The notes below the pieces were generated by a model. That model searched no databases and was not told the DNA's origin. It was given only the letters and a program-made list of their open reading frames with translations. From assembly GCA_047618565.1 (NCBI GenBank), contig JBLHKW010000031.1, positions 1 to 38,255 on the forward strand: a stretch of 38,255 bases of DNA, in the 5' to 3' direction. Shown here one piece after another: positions 31,946 through 38,255 of this stretch (the first letter of the stretch is position 1; each line of letters opens with the position of its first letter). A program made the position numbers and the translations under genes. The stretch is from JBLHKW01 sp047618565. GTDB lineage: Bacteria > Planctomycetota > UBA1135 > GCA-002686595.

Positions 31946-33653
31946 AATTCGTGGCCTCTTCGGCCTCTTCGGCCCGATGCAACATGACCTGCTTGAACGG
32001 GATGGTCCATTCCATCTCATTGCAGGTCTCGACGCACAGGCGCTGGATGGCGCGTGATATGGCCTCGTAGTCGCGTGCCACGAAACCTCCCATGTCGGCC
32101 AGGACGCTGTAATCCAGTGACGACGCTGCGGCCTCGAGGAAGTCGACCTTGAGGCGTCTGACGTTGCCGCTGCCAAACTGCTCTTCGAGACCCGCACGCA
32201 CGTTCTCGGTGAGAATGCGCGGCACCTCGGTGGTGGCGATCGTGCGGTGCTGGTAGTCGACGCCGAAGCGTTGGGAGACCCGGAAGCCTCGGGAGAGGTT
32301 GCGTGGCGCGAGGCCGAGGAAATCCGCCGTGCGATAGGTGACGTGGCTGCCACCCATGAGCTCGAGCTGCACGGAATCGGGGGATTGGTGGATGACCTGG
32401 CCGCGGACTCCATCGGACAAGATCACCCAGTCGTGCCGCTTGGTCGGAAACCAGATCTCGTTCCTCGAGCTGGTGCGTGAGCGCATGCGGCTCAGGTCCG
32501 CGAGGGGCAGGCGGCGCACGCCACCGGCGAGCTCGCTGTTCGAGAAGAGCGTGTAGAACGAGAGTTTCGACACGCGGTAGGGGATCCCGTCGATCATTAC
32601 ACGTTCGCGCTCACGAACGGTGCCCAGGTTGAGCAGTAGCCGACCCTGTTCCATGAACAGAGGGACCGCCGTCTTTCCGGCCCAGGCGAGGCCCACGAGG
32701 AAGGCGATGATGACACCCAGCAGGACCCAGTCACCTGTCGCGTACAGCACCAGCAGAGCGCCCCCCAGGGCAACGAAGCCCGTCAGCATCACGTACAGGA
32801 CGTTCAGCACGCGCGCGTAGATCGGTTGCTGGTTGTTCGTCTTCTTCTGGATCAGCCGCAGCAACCCGCGGTAGGCACCGCGCAGTACGATCAGGATCAG
32901 GAGGAAGGTTGCGATCGCGAGAATGAGGTTCAGTCCGCGCGTACGGAAGAACCTCGAGAGCACAGTGCGTGTCGACTCGAGGACCGAGACCTGGTTGGCA
33001 AGGTGCGCGTCGAGCTGGAAGCGGGCCACGGAGCGCATTCGATGCAGATCCGCGATGCGTATCTGCCAGGCATTGCGTGCTTCGACGAGCCCGGCGTTCA
33101 GCCCGTCCGAGTCCTCGGGGGTGAGCGCTGCGATCAGGGTCTCGAGACTCGCGAGCGCTTCCTTGGCGGTCTGCTCCTTCGCCTCGAGCGCTTCCAGGTC
33201 GGAGCGCAGCCGCTCGATATTCCGCGGTGCCGCCGTGGCATCCTTCAGCTCCTCGACCAGCGGCTGCACGAGCCTCTCGAGTTCGCTCGGCAGGTCGAAT
33301 GCATCCGTCGGTGCCATATCGAAGCTGCGCACATCGACGCCGGTGGCGATGGTCTCGTAGTCGTAGGTGACCTGGTCCAGCTGTCGCTTGATCTCGCGCC
33401 CCTCCTCGAACAGCGCCATGCGCTCTTCCTGGACCTGACTCGCTGCGTACTTGCGCTCGATATCCTTCAGCTTCGCCTGTCGATCGCCGCGGTCGCGCTG
33501 GAGTATCGCGAGCGTGTTCAGAGAGCGGCGTATCGGCGTGATCTCCGGCGCCGGCGCATCGGCCGGCGTCTGCGGCGGCGCCTCGGTCGCCTGCTCTTGA
33601 GCGACGGCAATCGGAGCGAGGAGAAGAACCCAGATCAGGATGCGTGACCACAT
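31944..33653 (-). CDS. MscS-like mechanosensitive channel with periplasmic coiled coil
   Basis: ATG 33653 gives 569 residues starting with a clear signal peptide (MWSRILIWVLLLAPIAVA). Residues of about 40-235 are predominantly charged helical, predicted coiled coil in the periplasm. Three membrane spans follow at about 242-260, 281-304 and 309-327, then an MscS-type beta domain with GRLLLNLGTVRERERVMIDG and FSNSEL. The pore helix is only partly similar to MscS. Members with large N-terminal regions (MscK-like) open under membrane tension. The terminal stop is at the bidirectional terminator. A longer reading upstream to 33770 exists, but it would bury the signal peptide. Confidence 0.8.
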   Translation of the reverse strand: MWSRILIWVLLLAPIAVAQEQATEAPPQTPADAPAPEITPIRRSLNTLAILQRDRGDRQAKLKDIERKYAASQVQEERMALFEEGREIKRQLDQVTYDYETIATGVDVRSFDMAPTDAFDLPSELERLVQPLVEELKDATAAPRNIERLRSDLEALEAKEQTAKEALASLETLIAALTPEDSDGLNAGLVEARNAWQIRIADLHRMRSVARFQLDAHLANQVSVLESTRTVLSRFFRTRGLNLILAIATFLLILIVLRGAYRGLLRLIQKKTNNQQPIYARVLNVLYVMLTGFVALGGALLVLYATGDWVLLGVIIAFLVGLAWAGKTAVPLFMEQGRLLLNLGTVRERERVMIDGIPYRVSKLSFYTLFSNSELAGGVRRLPLADLSRMRSRTSSRNEIWFPTKRHDWVILSDGVRGQVIHQSPDSVQLELMGGSHVTYRTADFLGLAPRNLSRGFRVSQRFGVDYQHRTIATTEVPRILTENVRAGLEEQFGSGNVRRLKVDFLEAAASSLDYSVLADMGGFVARDYEAISRAIQRLCVETCNEMEWTIPFKQVMLHRAEEAEEATN

Positions 33654-33771
33654 GCTGCAGAGGGTAGCCCCTTTGCCACCGCCTCTTCCAGCAGCTTGCC
33701 GGATCGACACAGGCTGCGGGTCGCGGAAAGGCCTGGGTTCGTGGCCATTCGCACCGGGTAGCTGGTGCACG

Positions 33772-33806
33772 AAAAAGGGCCGCTCGTCGAGTTCGACGAG
33801 CGGCCC
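33772..33806 (-). terminator. intrinsic terminator for triple-repeat secreted protein
   Basis: GGGCCGCTCGTCGA (33777-33790) and TCGACGAGCGGCCC (33793-33806) pair over 14 bases. Read on the minus strand the stem is followed by five T (33776-33772). It ends the leftward unit containing 33849-35212. Confidence 0.92.
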
Positions 33807-33848
33807 CTGTGGGTCAGATCGGGTGGCCCGGAGTCCGGGCCGATCGAC

Positions 33849-34538
33849 TTACTTGGCGGACGCGACCTTCATGAGGTACTTGGCCGGGTCCTTGTCGACC
33901 GCGCCTGTGCACTTCTCGCAGCAGGTGCGCACGAGCGTGGTGCCGTACAGGTGGTTGACCGCGCCGTCGCCCAGGGGCTCGCCGCTGACGGGGCAGGTCG
34001 TCGCCTTGTAGGTCTTGAGTTGCGCGGCGATCATGCCGCGGTCGATCGTGGCGAAGTACTTGGCCGTGTCCTTCTTGAAGGACTTGACGCAGCCGTCGCA
34101 GCAGAGGCGCACGAGACGGCCTTCGTGGACCATGTCGATCGCGTCGCCCATGGAGCCGAGTGCTTCATCGCTGATGAGGCATTTCTCGGACGGGTAGAAG
34201 GGCATCTGCGCGGCAATGGCGGCCGCATCCAGCTTGGCGATGATCGCGGCCGGATCGTTCTCGAGCTGACGCGTGCACATCTTGCAGCAGAGGCGCACCA
34301 GGCGACCCTCGTGGTCGACGTCGGTGATCTCACCGGCGACCAGGGCCTCGCCGCTGACGACGCATTTTTGGAGCGGGTAGAACGGCACCTGAGCGGCGAT
34401 GGCGCCGGGCGTCGTGGTGGTCACGCTCGTCCCCGTCATGCCGGCCTTCTTGGTGGCGGTCTGGCTGACGGGCGCCGCGGCGATGGCGACGGTGAGGACG
34501 AGCCCCAGTCCCAGGGCGGCGGTGATCTTGTTAATCAT
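33849..34538 (-). CDS. secreted protein with three TRASH/YHS-like Cys-rich units
   Basis: A 229-residue protein with a signal peptide (MINKITAALGLGLVLTVAIA). The mature part is three tandem units of about 60 residues starting IAAQ at 47, 108 and 170. Each has one early Cys and a later CC-x2-C: Cys59/84/85/88, Cys120/146/147/150 and Cys182/206/207/210. Between them the sequence follows the TRASH/YHS style (SGEAL, a turn with EGRLVRLCC, then a helix ending NDPAAI, KDTAKY or KDPAKY). Those domains bind metal ions such as copper or zinc. A metal-binding or metal-sequestering role in the periplasm is likely; no enzyme is suggested. It is 20 bases downstream of the redoxin gene. Confidence 0.8.
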   Translation of the reverse strand: MINKITAALGLGLVLTVAIAAAPVSQTATKKAGMTGTSVTTTTPGAIAAQVPFYPLQKCVVSGEALVAGEITDVDHEGRLVRLCCKMCTRQLENDPAAIIAKLDAAAIAAQMPFYPSEKCLISDEALGSMGDAIDMVHEGRLVRLCCDGCVKSFKKDTAKYFATIDRGMIAAQLKTYKATTCPVSGEPLGDGAVNHLYGTTLVRTCCEKCTGAVDKDPAKYLMKVASAK

Positions 34539-34558
34539 GGCTTTGGTTTCTCTGTGTT

Positions 34559-35212
34559 CTAGCGGGCGTACTTGACGCTGCAGCCGTATGGCTCGGTTTT
34601 GGGAATAATCGGCAGGGAGGTGGAGGATAGGCTGTTAAGGACGTTTTCCACGTAATTGTTGGGGAGCTTTTCCTGCAGATGCCCGGATGGAGCGTTGTCG
34701 AGGGCTCCCCTGTACACGAGAGTGCCATCCACGCCGATAACGAACATGTGGGGCGTTGTTTTTGCTCCGTAAGCTCGCCCGACGATGCCGGTTTCGTCCA
34801 TCAAGACCCGGTGCTCGATGCCGTAGTCCCGGGCCATCTGCATGTTCTTCTCCACGCCCGAACCCGGCATGTGCGGCCCGCTCGAGTTGATGCTCAGCCA
34901 GACCACGTCCTCGCGCGCCCAGCGTTTGGCCATCGTGGCCAGTGGGCCCTTCTTGTAGGCGTAGGCGACCGCCGCACACTCGGGGTTGAACCACTCGAGC
35001 ACCACGCGGCGCCCACCGAAATCCGACAGCCGGACCCGTTCACCGTTCAGGTCGGGCAGGGTGAAGTCCGGCGCCGGCGCACCCAGGTTGGCGCGCATCC
35101 CGCCATCGATCGTCACCGAGATGTCGCCGAAGCCGGCGCGATTCGAACCTCTCGTTTGACAGCTCGTGCAGAACAGGGCGAGCAGGACGCAGACGCTGGG
35201 CAATCTGAACAT
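34559..35212 (-). CDS. redoxin (thioredoxin-fold) lipoprotein-like protein
   Basis: ATG 35212, preceded by GGAG, gives 217 residues. The N-terminal hydrophobic segment ends LFCTSC with Cys18, a probable but atypical lipobox. A redoxin domain follows: APAPDFTLPDLNGERVRL, then EWFNPECAAV with Cys79 and no second cysteine of a CXXC motif, and YGAKTTPHMFVIGVDG with the cis-Pro. A distant Cys211 is in the C-terminal YGCSVKY tail. The single-cysteine layout and the Cys-containing tail point to a peroxiredoxin/TlpA-like family found in several environmental bacteria; redox partner is unknown. It shares a transcript with the triple TRASH-like protein. Confidence 0.85.
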   Translation of the reverse strand: MFRLPSVCVLLALFCTSCQTRGSNRAGFGDISVTIDGGMRANLGAPAPDFTLPDLNGERVRLSDFGGRRVVLEWFNPECAAVAYAYKKGPLATMAKRWAREDVVWLSINSSGPHMPGSGVEKNMQMARDYGIEHRVLMDETGIVGRAYGAKTTPHMFVIGVDGTLVYRGALDNAPSGHLQEKLPNNYVENVLNSLSSTSLPIIPKTEPYGCSVKYAR

Positions 35213-35307
35213 GGCAGGGGATCTCCACAACGGGGTGAAGGCACCAGCTATACGGGTCTCGAGGTCCCGTTTCGAACACAATCCGCCGTGCTCGGCGCGG
35301 TAACGGG

Positions 35308-36444
35308 TCAGGCGTGACCCGTCGTGAGGCCTGACACGATCTGGTCGAGCTTGCGTGCAGTACCTTCGCTGCCGAGCGGCCGCACCGCGGCCCTGATTCG
35401 AGAGCGTCCCGCCGGCGTTCGCAGAGCGCCCGGGTCATGGGCCAGGGCGCTCAGTCGTTTGACCAGCTCACGGCTGTCCGTGTAGAGGCCTGCGCTTCGC
35501 AGCTCCGCTGGCAGGATCTCCGGGTACGCCAACCTCAATGGTACGAGCGGTGTGCAGCCCGCGCCCAGCGCCTCGAGAATGGAGATGCCGTAGAACTCGT
35601 GCCGTGCCGTCGAGACGACCACATCGCAGGTCCCGAGCAGGTCCAGGTACGCAGCGCGATCCTCGACGAAGCCGCGCCGGGCGATGCAGTCGGAGAGCTG
35701 CTCGAGCAGGGCGGCAGTGGTCGCATCCACCCGCGAGAAGTCCTGGCCGAGGGCCACGATCTCCACGGGCTGGCCCGCGTCCCGCAGCGCGGCGATGGCC
35801 GTCAGGAAGGCGGCCGGATCCTTGTCGTGTTCCCAGCGGTGGTTGAACAGCACGCGCAGGGGGCTGCCCGCTCCTGCGCCCGGACCCAGCGGGATCTCTT
35901 CCCAGTCGATTCCCGGCCCCACGATCGCCGCCCGCGCCAGCACCTCGGCCAGCTCGGCGCGCGGATTGGGTTTCGGCAGGGTCCGCAGGAGCGCGTCCGA
36001 CGCCTCGGCGAACTCCCGTCGGTGGAATTCTGAATTGAAGACCACCCGGTCGGCGGCGAGGCACGACAGGATGTTCTTGAAGCCCCAGCTCGTGTCAACG
36101 GGCGCGCCTTCATCGACCGGATAGGTGAGCTGGTTCTCGTGCATGTACAGGGCACGCGGGATGCGCGACCAGGCGCGTGGCAGGAAGCTTGCGAGCTGTG
36201 ACAGGTCGACGTAGTCGGTCACGAAGAGCAGGTCGGGCGCGGGCGTGTCATCCCCGATGCGGCGCCCGAATTCCCAGGCGCTCGCGCTCAGCCGCCACTT
36301 CCAGTGTCGCGGGGCCAGGCCCTCGACCTGAACCTCGTGCTCCGAATGGCGCTGCCAGGCCTCCAGAAAGCTGGCATGGCTGCCGCCCAGCCATGCTTCA
36401 AGGGCCAGGACTCGATGCGACCGGTGAGGATGTTCAGCGCACAT
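35308..36444 (-). CDS. glycosyltransferase, probable tRNA-queuosine alpha-mannosyltransferase
   Basis: ATG 36444 gives 378 residues (MCAEHPHRSHRVLALEAWLG). The GT-B glycosyltransferase shows LEAWLGGSHASFLEAW, LPRHWKWRLS-type sequence, LFVTDYVDL, YMHENQLTYPV and LSCLAADRVVFNS. This set is the hallmark of the GTDC1/DUF3524 family, identified as tRNA-queuosine mannosyltransferase, which adds mannose to queuosine at position 34 of tRNA-Asp. The C-terminal lobe has NHRWEHDKDP, ALGQDF, TARHEFYGIS and EALGAGC. Queuosine synthesis genes are not in the window. Divergent from the HD gene with a 56-base gap. Confidence 0.85.
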   Translation of the reverse strand: MCAEHPHRSHRVLALEAWLGGSHASFLEAWQRHSEHEVQVEGLAPRHWKWRLSASAWEFGRRIGDDTPAPDLLFVTDYVDLSQLASFLPRAWSRIPRALYMHENQLTYPVDEGAPVDTSWGFKNILSCLAADRVVFNSEFHRREFAEASDALLRTLPKPNPRAELAEVLARAAIVGPGIDWEEIPLGPGAGAGSPLRVLFNHRWEHDKDPAAFLTAIAALRDAGQPVEIVALGQDFSRVDATTAALLEQLSDCIARRGFVEDRAAYLDLLGTCDVVVSTARHEFYGISILEALGAGCTPLVPLRLAYPEILPAELRSAGLYTDSRELVKRLSALAHDPGALRTPAGRSRIRAAVRPLGSEGTARKLDQIVSGLTTGHA

Positions 36445-36500
36445 GGGCGCCGGTATAGTACGCGGTTCCAGTAAGCCCGGAGAGGTCGAAAGAAGAGTCC

Positions 36501-37895
36501 ATGGCAGGCCGAAAACGCTACAGCGTGATGCGCGATCCGGTACACGGAGATGTGTACCTGACGCACGAGGAGATGCGCGTCCTCGACACACCCCAGATGC
36601 AGCGATTGCGAGGCGTGCGTCAGCTCGGCACGGCCTATCTCGTGTATCCGGGTGCCTTGCACACGCGTTTCGACCACTCGGTCGGCTCGGTCCACATGAC
36701 CCAGCGCATGATCGAGTCCGTCAACCTGTCCTTCGAGCTGGACCCGGCCGCCACGATCGCGATCAGTGACGAGGAGGCGCGCGTCATCCGCATCGCGGCC
36801 CTGGTGCACGACATCACCCACATCCCCTTCGGCCACAACATCGAGGACCAGGGTGGCCTGTTCTCGCGCCACGACAGCGCCTACCGCTTCGAGCGCATGT
36901 TCGCGCGTGGCTCCGAGATCGGGCGCGTGCTCGACGACCTCGGCGTGCGCGACGATGTGCTCAGCATCCTGGTCTCCGGCGGACCTACCGAGCCCGGCCG
37001 CCAGGCCATCCCGGCCTACTGGAGCCAGCTCATCTCCGGCACCATCGCCGCGGACATCCTGGACTACCTCGCGCGCGACGCCTACTTCACCGGCCTGCAC
37101 CTGCAGGTGGATCCGCGCGTCACGAGCTACTTCAAGATCGACCGCGCCAGCGGCAATCTCTACATCGACCTGGCCAAGCACGACCTCCTGCGCGAGGACA
37201 TCCTGTCGGAGATCGTGCGCATGCTCGAGGCGCGCTACTACTTCTCTGAACGCGTCTACTACCACCATGCGAAGGTCGCAGCCGGGGCCTTGATCGCGCG
37301 TGCGGTCGAGCTGGCCGTGAGCGCGGGCGGCATCGCGGAGGACGACCTGTACGACCAGACCGACGCGTCGATTCTGACATTGCTCGAGAACAGCGCCACC
37401 AGCGCCAGTCCGGAGGTGCGCGCGCGCATCCTCAGCCTGACCGAGCGCTTCCAGCAGCGCCGTCTACCCAAACGCGTCTGCGTCTTCCCGCGCCATGGCA
37501 ACGAGGCCGTCCAGGAGCAGCTCGTGAGCCGTTTTTTCTCCACCGATGGCGAGGACGAGCGTAGCGCGACCGAGGAGCGCATCCGCGACCTCGCGCGCTT
37601 TGCCACCGGTTCCGAGTTCGACCTGATCGTCTATTGCCCGGCCAAGCGCATGCAGCTCAAGGAAGCGCGCATCCACGTGCGCTGGCCCAAGCAAGACAGC
37701 CTGCGCCCGCTCTCGGACTACTCGGAACGGGTCCCGCGCCTGGCAGATCTCGAACAGTCCTACCGCAACCTCTGGAAGTTCTACGTCTTCGGGGACATCG
37801 CGGATCCGAGGGCGCTCGCCAAGGTGCAGGAGATTGCACGCGAGGAGTTCGGTGGTGCGACCGACGCCTACCATCCAGCAGCGCGCCACGCGTAG
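36501..37895 (+). CDS. HD-domain phosphohydrolase (SAMHD1/dGTPase-like)
   Basis: A 464-residue HD-superfamily protein with the deoxyguanosine-triphosphatase-like layout. Metal ligands are His59 in RFDHSVGS, His103-Asp104 in ALVHDITHIPFGH and Asp188 in ILDYLARD, matching SAMHD1 His167, His206, Asp207 and Asp311. The core begins with RDPVHGDVYL, also typical. The C-terminal third (from about 300) is charged and not assigned. These enzymes usually hydrolyse dNTPs or other phosphate esters. Immediately downstream is a perfect terminator. Confidence 0.92.
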   Translation: MAGRKRYSVMRDPVHGDVYLTHEEMRVLDTPQMQRLRGVRQLGTAYLVYPGALHTRFDHSVGSVHMTQRMIESVNLSFELDPAATIAISDEEARVIRIAALVHDITHIPFGHNIEDQGGLFSRHDSAYRFERMFARGSEIGRVLDDLGVRDDVLSILVSGGPTEPGRQAIPAYWSQLISGTIAADILDYLARDAYFTGLHLQVDPRVTSYFKIDRASGNLYIDLAKHDLLREDILSEIVRMLEARYYFSERVYYHHAKVAAGALIARAVELAVSAGGIAEDDLYDQTDASILTLLENSATSASPEVRARILSLTERFQQRRLPKRVCVFPRHGNEAVQEQLVSRFFSTDGEDERSATEERIRDLARFATGSEFDLIVYCPAKRMQLKEARIHVRWPKQDSLRPLSDYSERVPRLADLEQSYRNLWKFYVFGDIADPRALAKVQEIAREEFGGATDAYHPAARHA

Positions 37896-37914
37896 CGCGC
37901 AGGTGGTCAAGGGG

Positions 37915-37956
37915 AGGGTTGAGAAGCTGGCCGCAATCGGCCAGCTTCTCAACCCT
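37915..37956 (+). terminator. strong terminator hairpin after HD gene
   Basis: Arms 37916-37933 (GGGTTGAGAAGCTGGCCG) and 37938-37955 pair perfectly over 18 bases around loop CAAT; one more A-T pair extends it. The T-tract after it is weak (TTCGCTT), so it may terminate or be a stable 3' end. Confidence 0.85.
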
Positions 37957-38160
37957 TCGCTTGCTGGAGGGGACGGCCGGGGGACCAGATCCTGCCGCAG
38001 GGATCCTGCCCGATAGAGAGAGAGTTACGCGCCCCCGCGCCGTCTGCAAAGCAGAGGGCAAGTGGTATGCCGCCCTGCTCATGAGTGCGGGTCCGAGGCC
38101 CTAACCTGCACCGCGGCCAGGGCTTAACGCGCTGAGCACCCCACCCGCTATTGCGCTTTA

Positions 38161-38255
38161 CTAGCAGCCCGCCCTAAAAACTCCCTACTCGACTTCGCCC
38201 TCTCCGCCGCCGCTGCGTCGTGGGGGGGGGGGCCGGGGCACCGGGCCCCCCCGGC
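38161..38255. mobile_element. partial inverted copy of MITE-like element
   Basis: It begins CTAGCAGCCCG and reads as the reverse complement of the right half of the 173-350 element; 38179-38222 is identical over 44 bases to the complement of 290-333. The inner part of the terminal repeat differs (CCCT in place of TTGAT). After 38222 the sequence changes to 11 G and then a GC-only string, which does not match the element. Either it is truncated or the window end is unreliable. Confidence 0.75.

Noticed and set aside
38222..38255. Poly-G and GC-only end as a biological feature
   Set aside because: It abruptly replaces element sequence at the window edge and looks like a read or assembly artefact.

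Overview
The window is GC-rich bacterial DNA with tightly packed, often overlapping genes and no ribosomal RNA, tRNA, phage or CRISPR features. Several things fit a free-living Gram-negative, probably aerobic organism of the Planctomycetota, Myxococcota or a related lineage: a sigma/anti-sigma/CHAT cluster, repeated acyl-CoA metabolism genes, a signal-peptide protein with three TRASH-like units, a single-Cys redoxin, and a swivel-first aconitase-family protein. The sequence alone does not settle the phylum. A short inverted-repeat element lies at the left end, and a partial, inverted copy of it runs into low-complexity sequence at the right end, so the window may be a whole contig that breaks at repeats.

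Layout. 173-350 is a MITE-like element that abuts and supplies the stop codon of a leftward cluster (347-4649): ECF-type sigma factor, membrane anti-sigma-like protein, TPR-CHAT protein. From a divergent intergenic region starts rightward cluster A (5122-14625): thiolase, 3-hydroxyacyl-CoA dehydrogenase, acyl-CoA dehydrogenase, MeaB-type GTPase, large and small subunits of a B12-dependent acyl-CoA mutase, a small HTH protein, a second acyl-CoA dehydrogenase, a metallo-beta-lactamase-fold hydrolase and a cytoplasmic BtuF-like protein. The mutase has the Phe/Gln active-site pair of isobutyryl-CoA mutase, not the Tyr/Arg pair of methylmalonyl-CoA mutase. The cluster therefore reads as an isobutyryl-CoA/butyryl-CoA interconversion and beta-oxidation module.

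14688-17645 is a leftward group (DEAD-box helicase, 2Fe-2S ferredoxin, IspH). It is followed by an exonuclease III gene (+) and a leftward sensor kinase whose receiver domain continues in the same frame after a single TAG codon. 20463-20914 is a degenerate stretch with a C14 tract. 20915-22505 holds LON-domain and SirB1-like genes.

Rightward cluster B (22968-31834) holds thiolase, 3-hydroxyacyl-CoA dehydrogenase, two cyclophilins (one exported), enoyl-CoA hydratase, another thiolase, an aconitase-family dehydratase and an isopropylmalate/isocitrate dehydrogenase-family enzyme. It ends at a perfect 18-bp bidirectional terminator. Clusters A and B together supply every step from butyryl- or isobutyryl-CoA to acetyl-CoA; the only enoyl-CoA hydratase is in B. 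The right end has an MscS-like channel, a secreted triple TRASH-like protein with a redoxin lipoprotein, a probable tRNA-queuosine mannosyltransferase, and an HD-domain phosphohydrolase closed by a strong terminator.
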